A DNA stretch of 64,000 nt from Spirochaetales bacterium. GTDB lineage: Bacteria; Spirochaetota; Spirochaetia; JABMQR01. The first letter of the stretch is position 1; every line of letters starts with the position of its first letter. Of this stretch, positions 17,713 through 26,767 are shown piece by piece. Both the position numbers and the translations under genes were made by a program. The DNA lies in the NCBI GenBank assembly GCA_018399255.1, contig JAGYPA010000018.1, positions 1-64,000 on the forward strand. The letters are read 5' to 3'. Below the pieces are notes generated by a model. The model had not been told where the DNA came from and ran no database searches. It saw nothing but the letters and a program-made list of their open reading frames with translations.

Positions 17713-17796
17713 ACCGCTGATGCCGAACTGATTGAGCGACTTTAGTGATGATATGGTATTCATATTGCATAATGAAAGCCTTGGCAGGAATGGACA

Positions 17797-17809
17797 TTGC
17801 ATTCTGCAA
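17797..17809. promoter_or_regulatory. Candidate activator-binding dyad (UAS)
   Basis: TTGCA-TTC-TGCAA is a perfect inverted repeat about 117 bases upstream of the predicted sigma-54 start, the usual distance for an enhancer bound by an NtrC-type activator. It sits just after the activator's stop codon. Binding by that activator is inferred. Confidence 0.5.
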
Positions 17810-17814
17810 GTATT

Positions 17815-19161
17815 TCAATTGAGGTGGTACGTCCGTCTCTTTCTCCAAAGGGTAGCTTGATCTATTCCCAGAATTGCAGCTGCCTCTTGAATTGTTCCAG
17901 TACGAGCCAGTACACGGGAGATATGGATTTTTTCCAATTGACTGAGAGAGACAGGATCCCCTGGCGAAGGAGTTCTGGATTCAGTAAATACTCCGCCGGG
18001 AAGCGGGAGCGTATCCAGATTTATTGAAGTAACCGATCCAAGAATAACCGCACGTTCTATACAGTTTCTTAACTCACGAATATTCCCCGGCCAGGAATAA
18101 CCGACAAGCCTCTCCATAGCATCCTGACCAATTTCAGTAATTTGCTTATGATTGATTGAAGAAAAATGGGAAAGAAATCCGCGGACAAGAGGAATGATAT
18201 CTTCTTTGTGCTCACGAAGGGGAGGTATAGAAATCGATATCACATTCAGGCGATAGTATAGGTCTTCACGAAATGTACCGTTATGTATTTTTTCTTCGAG
18301 ATTTGCATTTGTTGCGGCAATTATGCGTATATCTGCTTTGCGCGTAACCGGGTCTCCTACCCGCTGATAGGTTTTGTCCTGTATTACCTGCAGAAGCTTA
18401 GCTTGCGTCGAAACAGGCATATCTGCTATTTCATCAAGAAAGAGCGTCCCTCCCTCACACATAGCAATTCTTCCGGGATTCTCTTTATGCGCTCCGGTAA
18501 AAGCCCCGCGCATATGGCCGAAGAGCTCACTTTCCAGCAGTTCTGAAGGCATCGCAGGGCAGGAAACAATGGAAAATGGACGCAAAGAGCGGGAGCTCCA
18601 TTGGTGAACAGCCTTTGCCAGCACCGATTTGCCAGTTCCGCTCTCCCCTGTCAGCAGCATTACTGCTTCAGAAGAGGCCGCTGTTTTTACAGTTTCCAGA
18701 ACGCGCTTCATTCCGGGGTTTGCACTGATAAAATAGCTTTCCGGTTCGTGATTTGCCGTCTGCTCCCGCAATGATGCAAGCTCGAGTTCAAGGCTGCGTA
18801 TTTTCTGAATACGGCCAGCTATCAGTCGAATTTTTCCTGCGGAAAAGGGTTTTTCTACATAGTCTGCTGCTCCCAGTTTCATGGCCTCAACAGCACTCTC
18901 TATGGAAGCATGTGCAGTTATCATGATAATTTTCAACCAGGGACTGGTAGACAGGAGTTTGGGGATAAGATCCATACCGCTTTCTGTACCCAGCTTCAAA
19001 TCCAGAAATACAGCATCGAAACAGTGACGTGATGCCTCTTCCAGCGCATCGAAACCGCTGCCAACAGCAATAACCACATGGCCTTCTTCAGCCAGACAGT
19101 AAGAAATAGTCTTTCGGATATTGATTTCATCATCCACCACGAGGATACTCAATTCGACCAT
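17815..19161 (-). CDS. Sigma-54-dependent response regulator (NtrC/AlgB family)
   Basis: A 448-residue activator. The receiver domain (1-120) has the phospho-acceptor D54 in FLDLKLG and conserved D10-D11 and K (VEKPFS). The AAA+ domain has Walker A GESGTGKSVLA, the sigma-54-contacting GAFTGA and Walker B GTLFLDEIADMP. The Fis-type helix-turn-helix closes the protein (IQEAAAILGIDQATLWRKRR). The receiver looks most like AlgB. It should be phosphorylated by the kinase encoded 139 bases downstream and then drive the sigma-54 promoter in that gap. This makes a closed two-component loop whose output includes the Ktr potassium system. Confidence 0.93.
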   Translation of the reverse strand: MVELSILVVDDEINIRKTISYCLAEEGHVVIAVGSGFDALEEASRHCFDAVFLDLKLGTESGMDLIPKLLSTSPWLKIIMITAHASIESAVEAMKLGAADYVEKPFSAGKIRLIAGRIQKIRSLELELASLREQTANHEPESYFISANPGMKRVLETVKTAASSEAVMLLTGESGTGKSVLAKAVHQWSSRSLRPFSIVSCPAMPSELLESELFGHMRGAFTGAHKENPGRIAMCEGGTLFLDEIADMPVSTQAKLLQVIQDKTYQRVGDPVTRKADIRIIAATNANLEEKIHNGTFREDLYYRLNVISISIPPLREHKEDIIPLVRGFLSHFSSINHKQITEIGQDAMERLVGYSWPGNIRELRNCIERAVILGSVTSINLDTLPLPGGVFTESRTPSPGDPVSLSQLEKIHISRVLARTGTIQEAAAILGIDQATLWRKRRTYHLN

Positions 19162-19213
19162 AGCAGCAGTATAGCGTAAATAATTATAAAAAAGGAAGAC
19201 TCCTTTACAGCCT

Positions 19214-20695
19214 TCAGCCCGGAAGCACCCGTAAGAGGCCCTTTTTACTGAGTACTACTTTATAATGAAACAACTGCTCGCCTCCGTCCCCTCCCAGCTC
19301 CGCAAGTACAAGAACGATATGGAGATGATAGACTTTTTTCCCTTTACGTTCTTTTATCTGCTGATTATCTATCGCATAAAACCGGTCATCGGGATCATCC
19401 ATTTCCCTCAGCCATTTATCTATACGGATCCGGATAATTTCATTGATTCCTTCCAGACGCATATGGTTCTTCTGCAGCTTCTTGGAATTGAGCTTGATGT
19501 GGCGAGAATAATAGACAATATCCTCATTGGGCATAATTTTTCTGAAGGGGTTGGGCTTTTCGTAACGGAGCGCTTTAACCCTGCTGGAAACATCCCGGAG
19601 ACGGATAAAATCGATACGCTCCTTCGCACTGCCCACTTTAGCCTCGTTTGCCGGGTCACGATAGAGCGATATATTATCGGCAATAAGCCGGGGAACCCCT
19701 TTGCCAAGCACATCCCGCATGATCTCCTTGATCCGATCCTTAAAGACATAGGCAAGGATTATGATGATTGCCCATGGAAGGGTGTTCTGGCTGTAGTTTT
19801 TCTGGGCATAGAAGGAGGCCAGAACGGCAAACGTCATAGCTGAGGCAGCAGCCAGCCCGGCGAAAATATGCCGGACCTGTTTGGGGAGGGTCGAATTGTC
19901 GGTATGAATATAGAGTGATGACTGTGACCACTTTTTCAGCATGCTGGTTCGATAAGAGACCGCTTCGTCTATATGGTTCTGTCCATTCACCTCAAAACTG
20001 ATATACTGGAACTCCCGGCGATGCTCTTCCTCAGCCTTGAAGCTTTTCTCGATCTGCTCCAGCAGCTCATCGCGGAGGGGAATCTGGCGGGCAATCATGA
20101 AGATTTCCGCGAGGGTATCGAGATTAAGCAAGGTGATATTTTCATCAGTCCACCGGAATGCAGTCCGCAGACTCTCCGGGATTCGCGGCTCAAGAAACTG
20201 AGGATACATATCGCGAAAAGTACCGGCAGTTTTTTCCGCTGATCCCAGGGTTCTTTTCAGCTTTGCGGTACATACAGACCTGGCGGAGGGTTTGACCGAT
20301 TCCTGCAGAATTATCTGGACGGTATCCTTCATTTCCCGGCGGAAATTATTAACGAGCGTCTGCATTTCATAGATAGTTCGCCGCTCTTGCCTGGGATCAA
20401 TGATTGTCTTTTCCAGAATCCTTTTAATTCTATACAATGGACTGAGTTCACAGGCAGGATCCAGGAGTTTTTCCAGGGAGAGATTGGGAGAGGAAAAACG
20501 GGTGCGGGCGGAAATATCATTCAGAATTTTCAGCGGCTGGTAGTTGGCAGAACCCCGTATATTCAGCTGCGCCGGTGAGAAAATATAGAGCTTCAGATGG
20601 TAGCGTTCTTTTCCGGATTTACTGACCGGAAGACTGGTTTTCAGTTCAAGATGCGTCCGACTGTGCAAGCGGACATCTGTTTCAAATTCTTTCAT
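19214..20695 (-). CDS. Unrecognised membrane protein with two central TM segments
   Basis: The 493-residue protein is not one I recognise. The N-terminal ~270 residues are soluble and rich in charged helices. Two hydrophobic segments follow around 278-310 (AAASAMTFAVLASFYAQ and LPWAIIIILAYVF), and a basic ~180-residue C-terminal domain ends VLVLAELGGDGGEQLFHYKV. The layout suggests both large domains face the cytoplasm. TATACT at 20788-20783 with a weak -35 could serve as promoter. It lies between the two-component genes and the LarA operon, 52 bases after the regulator's start, and need not belong to either. Confidence 0.6.
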   Translation of the reverse strand: MKEFETDVRLHSRTHLELKTSLPVSKSGKERYHLKLYIFSPAQLNIRGSANYQPLKILNDISARTRFSSPNLSLEKLLDPACELSPLYRIKRILEKTIIDPRQERRTIYEMQTLVNNFRREMKDTVQIILQESVKPSARSVCTAKLKRTLGSAEKTAGTFRDMYPQFLEPRIPESLRTAFRWTDENITLLNLDTLAEIFMIARQIPLRDELLEQIEKSFKAEEEHRREFQYISFEVNGQNHIDEAVSYRTSMLKKWSQSSLYIHTDNSTLPKQVRHIFAGLAAASAMTFAVLASFYAQKNYSQNTLPWAIIIILAYVFKDRIKEIMRDVLGKGVPRLIADNISLYRDPANEAKVGSAKERIDFIRLRDVSSRVKALRYEKPNPFRKIMPNEDIVYYSRHIKLNSKKLQKNHMRLEGINEIIRIRIDKWLREMDDPDDRFYAIDNQQIKERKGKKVYHLHIVLVLAELGGDGGEQLFHYKVVLSKKGLLRVLPG

Positions 20696-20850
20696 TCTTT
20701 TACTGCTCCGGGGGAAATTCCGTCCGAAACAGAATACTGGAAATCTTCAGATCCATCACTGCCGGTGCTTCCCTATCAGGAAAGTATAGCATATTCCGAC
20801 AAAAATTAAACGAGGAAAGGGTTGAATTGTCTGGCATTATTTATCAGGCA

Positions 20851-22122
20851 TCAGTTCCCGCAATGGTTCTGACCAGGCTCCGCCAGAGGAACGGTAACTG
20901 CTCCGTCAGGCAGTATCCATATCTTTGCGTTCGCCCCTTTCTGCTGGAGCGCTTCATCCACGGCAGCCTGCAGGTCAGAGACAGGCTGGATAAAAATATT
21001 TTCCAGAAGCTTGCCTTCCAGTTCCGTCTTTGCCCAGATCTGCGCCCAAGTTGATATTTCCGCCATCTTGGCAGCTTTGTGAAACCCGAGACGATAGGTC
21101 GCCTTGATCTTATCGACCACCTCCTCCGGTGTTTTGCAGGAACTCAGCAGTTCGATATAGGCTGCTTCCCCCACCCCTTCCCGACAGGCGGAGACAAGAA
21201 TAAGGATTCCGCCCTCATTCAGCGCCAGCTTACCGTTATCTATAGCCTTCTGAGCCTGATAGAGATCCACGTCCATCGGGTATCCGGCGCAGGAGATCAC
21301 AATATCTGCCTTTTGCGGAATGGTGGTAGTAAAAATTTCGTTGGCGGCAGAAACGGCATCATCAAACGAGACCAGTATGTCGCCGGCGGTAACGCGGTAA
21401 ATGTTGTGAAGCTTGTCCATAACCGTCATGATGGAGAATATTTTTTTATCTTTCAGCGTTTTCAGGGCATCTACCATATCCATATGGACCGGGTTTCCTG
21501 CCAGTTTGAGCGTCTGGGCATCGAGCGATATCGCGTGGCTGTGGTTCTGTTCGATGGTTCTGTAGGAGGCTATGCCAGGCAGTATCGCTTTGCGCCCTCC
21601 CGTGTAGCCGGCAAAGTAATGAGGTTCCACCGACCCGATCGCTATGATCTTATCGGCTTCGTATCCTTTCCGGTTTATGTACATTTCCGTACCCTGTCCG
21701 GAGGTTCCAAGGTAGACCATCTCCTCATCTTTACGGGCGTCATGCACAAAGATCGCATCGGCAAACCGGTCATAATGACGGCCGAAGATAAACCGGTACT
21801 CCTCTTCAGTCGGCCCCCGATGGACCCCGGTGGCAATAATGAATTTCGCATTGGCGGCAGCCAGGTCATCGGCAATAACATCGAGTACCTGCCGGGTCGG
21901 GGTCGGCCGGGTTCCGTCATTGACGATTACCAGCAGTGAGCCGGACCCGTTAATCATCTCATTATAGTCCAGCGACCCGGAACTGCTGTTCAGGGCATCC
22001 CATATCAGCGATTCGGGAGAGCCGGCGGCGGTAAGTTCATTCGGCTCGATCATACCGGCAAAATTGTGCTCCGGCAGATTTATCTCAATTTTTTTCCGGT
22101 TATAGGGAACTGACAGTTTCAT
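20851..22122 (-). CDS. LarA-family nickel-pincer racemase/epimerase (2-hydroxyacid)
   Basis: The 423-residue protein is a LarA/DUF2088 enzyme. Lactate racemase residues are recognisable: GVHRGPT for His108, EPHYFAGYTGGRKAILPG for His174 and Lys184, and EQNHS for His200. LarA binds a nickel pincer nucleotide made by LarB, LarC and LarE, none of which lies in this window. The family includes malate and other 2-hydroxyacid racemases, so lactate is only one option. It is the last gene of operon B, 13 bases after FadR1. Its presence suggests that both stereoisomers of a hydroxyacid intermediate must be used. The start at 22122 has AGGAG upstream. Confidence 0.85.
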   Translation of the reverse strand: MKLSVPYNRKKIEINLPEHNFAGMIEPNELTAAGSPESLIWDALNSSSGSLDYNEMINGSGSLLVIVNDGTRPTPTRQVLDVIADDLAAANAKFIIATGVHRGPTEEEYRFIFGRHYDRFADAIFVHDARKDEEMVYLGTSGQGTEMYINRKGYEADKIIAIGSVEPHYFAGYTGGRKAILPGIASYRTIEQNHSHAISLDAQTLKLAGNPVHMDMVDALKTLKDKKIFSIMTVMDKLHNIYRVTAGDILVSFDDAVSAANEIFTTTIPQKADIVISCAGYPMDVDLYQAQKAIDNGKLALNEGGILILVSACREGVGEAAYIELLSSCKTPEEVVDKIKATYRLGFHKAAKMAEISTWAQIWAKTELEGKLLENIFIQPVSDLQAAVDEALQQKGANAKIWILPDGAVTVPLAEPGQNHCGN

Positions 22123-22135
22123 AAGGCTGCTCCTG

Positions 22136-22885
22136 TTAAGAATTTTCCAGCTGCTTGCCTTCAGATAGGGCTGCGGCTTTTCTTAAAGAAATACGGGCAT
22201 TCTCCCGGGCTTTGCATATGTGCTGATGCATGAGGGATGCCGCTTTGTCGCCGTCCCCCTCCTTGATCGCCTGGTAGATAGCCCGATGGTCGGCCAGACT
22301 CGATTTCGGCTGATTTTTCAGACGCAGGGTGGTTTCCCGGGTTTTATTGAGCAGCGATTTAGACATCAGCAGCATTTTTTCAAATACGTTATTATGGGTA
22401 GCCCGGGCTACAGCTTCATGAAATCCGTTATCCCCGACCAGCCCGATGCCGCCGGCGGCGATATCAAGCTGCATCAGATCCAGACTTGCAGAAATAGCAT
22501 TCAGGTCGTCAGTTGTTCGCTGGACAGCAGCAATCCGGGCAAATTCCGTCTCTATGATAAGGCGGAAGTCCAGCATTTCCATAACCATATTGTCTTCGCT
22601 CTCGAGAAATTCGGCAAATGGATCGATTATGGTGTCCAGGGTGATCTCACGGACAAAGGTTCCGCCCCCGACACCGACCCTCGATTCGAGATATCCGGTT
22701 TTCTCCATTATCTTGAGGGCTTCACGGATCGATGCCCGACTGACCTGAAACTGTTCTGCCAGTTCCCGTTCGCTTGGAAGCTGGTCGCCGGGTATGTAGA
22801 CTTTATCCTTAATCATCTGCAGAAGAATATTACCGACATGTTCCGATAACCGGCTCTTCTTGATCGGCTCTATTCTGGCTGTCAT
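22136..22885 (-). CDS. FadR-subfamily GntR regulator (FadR1)
   Basis: The 249-residue regulator has an N-terminal winged helix (PSERELAEQFQVSRASIREA) and the all-helical FCD ligand domain (FRLIIETEFARIAA, FHEAVARATHN with metal-binding acidic/His positions). It is clearly paralogous to the FadR2 product at 42871-43572; both share YLESRVGV-GGTF and DTII-PF. It sits inside the operon it probably controls, whose promoter carries two GGT-ACC dyads (31234-31263). AGGAGAGTAGAGAT precedes the start. The ligand is probably a small carboxylate of this pathway. Confidence 0.9.
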   Translation of the reverse strand: MTARIEPIKKSRLSEHVGNILLQMIKDKVYIPGDQLPSERELAEQFQVSRASIREALKIMEKTGYLESRVGVGGGTFVREITLDTIIDPFAEFLESEDNMVMEMLDFRLIIETEFARIAAVQRTTDDLNAISASLDLMQLDIAAGGIGLVGDNGFHEAVARATHNNVFEKMLLMSKSLLNKTRETTLRLKNQPKSSLADHRAIYQAIKEGDGDKAASLMHQHICKARENARISLRKAAALSEGKQLENS

Positions 22886-22921
22886 ATCTCTACTCTCCTG
22901 TCTGCCCTGCTCTGTCCTGCT

Positions 22922-24370
22922 CTAAGAATCCGCCCTTTTTCCGGCAGACCTGCTGCTGCCGATAGTATGGACTGCAAAGCCTTCAACCGCATGGGCTGCT
23001 TCCATTACTGTCTCGCTTATAGTCGGATGGGGATGAACCGTGCTGTAAATTTCCTCAATAGTCAGTTCTGACGCTATGGCCAGTGCCATTTCCGCTATAA
23101 TATCAGTTGCCCGGGGCGACATCAAGTGCGCTCCCAATAGTGCTCCGCTGTTCTTATCGGTAACAAGCTTGACGAATCCTTCCGTCTCGCCAATGATAAC
23201 AGCCTTGCTTGCGGCCTTCATCGGGAAGAAGCCTTCAACTGGTTTGAATCCTCTCGCCGCTGCTTCCCCGGCCGTCAGCCCGACCGATCCGATTTCCGGA
23301 CGGGTATAGATGCACGACGGGATTATCTGACGGTTGATATAGTTCTTTTTTCCCAGGATATGGTCAACTGCAATTAGAGCGTGTGCAGTGGCGGCATGAG
23401 CCAGCATCCAGCCTCCGGTAACATCTCCAATGGCATAGATATCGGGCACCGTTGTCTGCTGGTGATCATTTACCGGAATACATCCTTTTTGCGTTGGAAC
23501 TCCCGCGGCTTCCAGCCCTATATCGTCAGTCACCGGTTTCCGCCCGACGGCAATAAAGAGCCGGTCAGACTGAATGGATTTTTCATCTTCACCAATGGTG
23601 ATGCGGCAGGTGACACCGGAGCCGGTTCCAGCCGGAGCTACGGTATTTACGGCTGCACCTGTAATGATCTCCATTCCTTTTTTCTGGAAATCCTTCTTCA
23701 GAAGTTCCGCAATTTCTGAATCCATTCGCGGCAGCAGCTGAGGCATCATTTCCACTATGGTCACCTTGACGCCGAAATCGTGAAAAATGAGCGCGCTTTC
23801 AACCCCGATTACTCCGCCCCCGATAATGGTTATGCTCTCCGGCATTTCCAGGGCTTCCAGAAGCAGCGTATCGCTTGTCCAGTAGTCTATCTGCTCCAGC
23901 CCGGGGATGGGCGGCACTGAGGGTTCTGAGCCTGTTGCCAGTATAATCCTGGCGGCTGTTATCGTCCGCTCCGTCTCTTTTCCAAGGCAGGATATGGTGT
24001 GGTTATCGGTCAAGGTCCCTGCTGCGGTTATTATTTCTGCTCCATGATACTTCAGCAGGCCTTTTACGCCGGAACGGAGTTTGCGGACGGTTTTCTCACG
24101 GTATGCATAGACTTTATCCATGTCAAATCCCGGTTCGGTCCGGGTTATGCCGAACTCATGAGCTCGTCGAACTGTCTCCAGCACTTCACCGCTGTGCAGC
24201 ATGGCTTTTGTTGGAATGCAGCCGCGGTTGAGGCAGGTGCCTCCAAGGGTATCTTTTTCTATGAGCGCTGTCCGCAGTCCCTGCCGTGCAGCATGAATCG
24301 CTGCGACGTAGCCGCCGGGCCCGGAGCCGATTATAACCAGGTCGTAGTCGTAGGTTGGTTCAAATGCCAT
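22922..24370 (-). CDS. lpdA: Dihydrolipoyl dehydrogenase (E3)
   Basis: A 482-residue flavoprotein disulfide reductase. The FAD motif is VIIGSGPGGYVAAIHAA, the redox pair is GGTCLNRGCIPTKAM, the NAD motif is IIGGGVIGVESALIF, and the C-terminal catalytic His-Glu dyad is VHPHPTISE. It reoxidises the lipoyl arm of E2 using NAD+. It is encoded directly after E2 (20-base gap) within an E1a-E1b-E2-E3 set, so it is dedicated to this complex. Length is normal. The protein carries no lipoyl domain of its own. Confidence 0.95.
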   Translation of the reverse strand: MAFEPTYDYDLVIIGSGPGGYVAAIHAARQGLRTALIEKDTLGGTCLNRGCIPTKAMLHSGEVLETVRRAHEFGITRTEPGFDMDKVYAYREKTVRKLRSGVKGLLKYHGAEIITAAGTLTDNHTISCLGKETERTITAARIILATGSEPSVPPIPGLEQIDYWTSDTLLLEALEMPESITIIGGGVIGVESALIFHDFGVKVTIVEMMPQLLPRMDSEIAELLKKDFQKKGMEIITGAAVNTVAPAGTGSGVTCRITIGEDEKSIQSDRLFIAVGRKPVTDDIGLEAAGVPTQKGCIPVNDHQQTTVPDIYAIGDVTGGWMLAHAATAHALIAVDHILGKKNYINRQIIPSCIYTRPEIGSVGLTAGEAAARGFKPVEGFFPMKAASKAVIIGETEGFVKLVTDKNSGALLGAHLMSPRATDIIAEMALAIASELTIEEIYSTVHPHPTISETVMEAAHAVEGFAVHTIGSSRSAGKRADS

Positions 24371-24389
24371 TCAACACCTCTTCATTGGT

Positions 24390-25766
24390 TCAAATCATCA
24401 GGAGGGGATTTTGCAGAATCCCTCTCAAAGTCTGCAGAAATTCTGCTGCCGGAGCACCATCAATAAGACGGTGGTCATAGGTAAGCGAAAGCGTGCAGAC
24501 AGGTCGGACAGCAAGCTGCTTTTCTATGACTACCGGTCTGTCGGTTATCGAGCCTACAGCGAGTATGCAGCTTTCGGGCCGGTTTATAATTGCCGTAAAA
24601 CTATCGAGGCCGTACATTCCGAGGTTCGATATAGTAAACCGTCCGCCGGCAAGATCTTCCGGCTGCAGGGTATTGCTGCGTGCTGCAGCGGCAAGCCGCT
24701 TGCTTTCGGCATGGATATCCTCGAGGCTGCGCTGGTCGGCATGGGAAATCACCGGCACAATCAATCCCTCATCCAGGGCAACGGCTATACCGATATTGAC
24801 ATCCCTGAACTGCAGAATATTTCCATTACTCCCTATCTGCCGGTTAATGCGGGGATGGCGCTTAAGGGCTGCGGCTGCTGCCCTGACAATAATGTCATTG
24901 AATGAAACTGCCCGTCCTTCGGCTTTGAAAGCTGCCCGCAGTCGTACTGCTTCGCTCATGTCTATATCCATCCGGTGAACGGCCTGTGCTGCTTCATCGA
25001 GACTGCTGCGCATCCTTTCGGCTATGACTTTCCTCATGCCGCGCATTGGAATCTCCTCAGCCCCATACTCTGCAGATTCCGGATAACTTCCAGTCGTCTT
25101 CTGCCGGGCAGCGGCGGCTATATCTGCTGAATATATTTTACCCCGAGGTCCGGTACCGGTAATTGAGGCCAGATCCTGACCGGTTCGTTCGGCCAGTTTC
25201 CTGGCTGTCGGGGTGGCGGATGGCTGTCCCGGGGCGCTTGATCCGGCAGAAACTGCGGCAGCAAGCACATCCCGTTCAATAACGAGTCCTTCGGGGCCGG
25301 TTCCGGTGATTTTCTGCAAGTCCAGCTGCTTTTCTTCGGCTGTCTTCCGGGCTCGGGGGGTGACAAACTTCCTGCCTGACGCACCAGCCGGAGCTTCAGT
25401 CGGAGCTTCAGTCGGAGCTTCAATCATGGATTCAGTCGGGGATTCAGTCGGGGATTCAGCCGGGGATTCAGTCGGAGCTTCAGTCGGAGGGTTTTTCGGG
25501 GCACCCGTCAGTGATGAAACATCCTCCCCTGCCTCCCCGATATATCCGATGATCTCGGTTATCGGAACCGTCTCCCCCTCTTTGCGAAGAACTGCCAGCA
25601 AAGTTCCCGATGCCGGAGCATCAATATCAATATTGAGTTTGTCGGTTTCAATTTCGAAGAGGGTCTCACCCTCCTTGACGGTATCTCCAACTTGTTTCTT
25701 CCATTCAATAATCGTACCTTCGGTCATTTGCAGACCCTGTTTCGGCATGATGATTTTTTCAGCCAT
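24390..25766 (-). CDS. 2-Oxoacid dehydrogenase E2 acyltransferase with two E3-binding domains
   Basis: The 458-residue protein has a lipoyl domain (1-80, lipoylated Lys in EIETDKLNID) and then a low-complexity linker of APTE/SPTE units. Two peripheral-subunit-binding domains follow, RKFVTPRARKTAEEK... at about 130-165 and ATPTARKLAERTGQ... at about 185-220. The catalytic domain has the CoA-acetyltransferase motif YDHRLIDGAPAAEFL. It forms the core that passes the acyl group to CoA. Having two binding domains and one lipoyl domain is unusual. The linker DNA is a 12-bp tandem repeat and should vary in length. Acyl specificity (acetyl versus others) cannot be read from sequence. Confidence 0.92.
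   Translation of the reverse strand: MAEKIIMPKQGLQMTEGTIIEWKKQVGDTVKEGETLFEIETDKLNIDIDAPASGTLLAVLRKEGETVPITEIIGYIGEAGEDVSSLTGAPKNPPTEAPTESPAESPTESPTESMIEAPTEAPTEAPAGASGRKFVTPRARKTAEEKQLDLQKITGTGPEGLVIERDVLAAAVSAGSSAPGQPSATPTARKLAERTGQDLASITGTGPRGKIYSADIAAAARQKTTGSYPESAEYGAEEIPMRGMRKVIAERMRSSLDEAAQAVHRMDIDMSEAVRLRAAFKAEGRAVSFNDIIVRAAAAALKRHPRINRQIGSNGNILQFRDVNIGIAVALDEGLIVPVISHADQRSLEDIHAESKRLAAAARSNTLQPEDLAGGRFTISNLGMYGLDSFTAIINRPESCILAVGSITDRPVVIEKQLAVRPVCTLSLTYDHRLIDGAPAAEFLQTLRGILQNPLLMI
25388..25489. repeat. 12-bp tandem repeat encoding the E2 linker
   Basis: Units CGGAGCTTCAGT and CGGGGATTCAGT alternate in blocks of about three and encode APTE and SPTE tetrapeptides on the minus strand. 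Being a multiple of three, copy changes would alter only linker length. Confidence 0.8.
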
Positions 25767-25774
25767 ACTGACTC

Positions 25775-26755
25775 CTATCTGTAGCAGATTTTCCTGACAC
25801 CTTCGACAATGTCATCAACTCCCGGCACAACCGCATTCTCCAGCACCAGGCTGAAGGGCAATGTACAGGCTTTAGCACCAAGTCGAGCAACGGGGGCATC
25901 CAGATAGACAAAGGCCTTTTCTGTCAGCTCCGCGGCAATCTCAGCTCCGATGCCCATGGTTCGGTGAGCCTCGTGAACAACAAGAGCCCTGCCTGTTTTC
26001 TTGACCGATCCCACAAACGTATCCATATCCATAGGGAGTATAGTCCGCGGATCGATCACTTCGACATCAATTCCCTCACCGGACAGTTTTTCTGCCGCTT
26101 CCAGAGCCCGGGAGACCATCAGGGAGGTTGCGATTACCGTAACATCGGCTCCTTCCCGCATAATTGCAGCCTTGCCGAAGGGTATGGAAAAATCTGGATC
26201 ATCGGGAACTTCGCCGCTTACTGCATACAGGGCCTTGTGCTCGAAAAACATAATGGGGTTATTGTCCCGTATGGCGGTTCTCAGCAGTCCTGCGGCATCG
26301 GCAGGGGTTGCGGGCATTGCCACTTTCAGACCCGGGATATGGGTAAAGAAGGCTTCCACGCTTTGCGAGTGGGTGCCGGCATTCCCGCGCCCGATACCCT
26401 GCTGTCCTCGGATAACAAGCGGAAGCGTCGCCTTGCCGCCGTACATATAGCGTATCTTGGCTGCCTGGTTGAGGATCTGATCCATGGCTACATAGGTGAA
26501 ATCCATATACATGAGCTCGATAACCGGGCGCATTCCCGTCAGAGATGCTCCAACACCTGCTCCGATAAATCCGGCTTCCGAGATGGGGGTATTGCGAACC
26601 CGTTCCTTCCCGAATTCTTCCATCAATCCGCGGGTACACCCGAAGATACCTCCCTGTTCGGCAATATCCTCTCCCATGACAAACACCCGCTCGTCCCGCT
26701 GCATTTCCTGCTGAAGCACATCGCGAATGGCAACTGCATATTTTTTCGTACTCAT
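25775..26755 (-). CDS. 2-Oxoacid dehydrogenase E1 beta subunit (AcoB/PdhB type)
   Basis: A 326-residue transketolase-fold subunit. VMGEDIAEQGGIFGCTRGL near the N terminus and IELMYMDFTYVAMDQILNQA with GNAGTHSQSVEAFFTHIPG are the typical pyruvate/acetoin dehydrogenase beta signatures. The C-terminal domain ends DAPVARLGAKACTLPFS. With E1 alpha (12 bases upstream) it binds thiamine diphosphate and decarboxylates a 2-oxoacid or cleaves acetoin. AcoB-type and PdhB-type enzymes overlap in sequence. The neighbourhood lacks other acetoin genes, so a 2-oxoacid is favoured. Confidence 0.92.
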   Translation of the reverse strand: MSTKKYAVAIRDVLQQEMQRDERVFVMGEDIAEQGGIFGCTRGLMEEFGKERVRNTPISEAGFIGAGVGASLTGMRPVIELMYMDFTYVAMDQILNQAAKIRYMYGGKATLPLVIRGQQGIGRGNAGTHSQSVEAFFTHIPGLKVAMPATPADAAGLLRTAIRDNNPIMFFEHKALYAVSGEVPDDPDFSIPFGKAAIMREGADVTVIATSLMVSRALEAAEKLSGEGIDVEVIDPRTILPMDMDTFVGSVKKTGRALVVHEAHRTMGIGAEIAAELTEKAFVYLDAPVARLGAKACTLPFSLVLENAVVPGVDDIVEGVRKICYR

Positions 26756-26767
26756 TGGGCTCTCCTT

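Noticed and set aside
17781..17801. Second sigma-54-like match on the plus strand (GG/GC at 10-base spacing)
   Set aside because: Its -24 box is poor and it would read antisense into the response regulator gene.
25388..25489. CRISPR-like short repeats
   Set aside because: Units are contiguous 12-mers in frame within the E2 linker, with no spacers.
25213..25797. Long plus-strand open frame opposite E2
   Set aside because: A Ser/Val-rich shadow of the repetitive E2 gene, without ribosome site or recognisable protein features.
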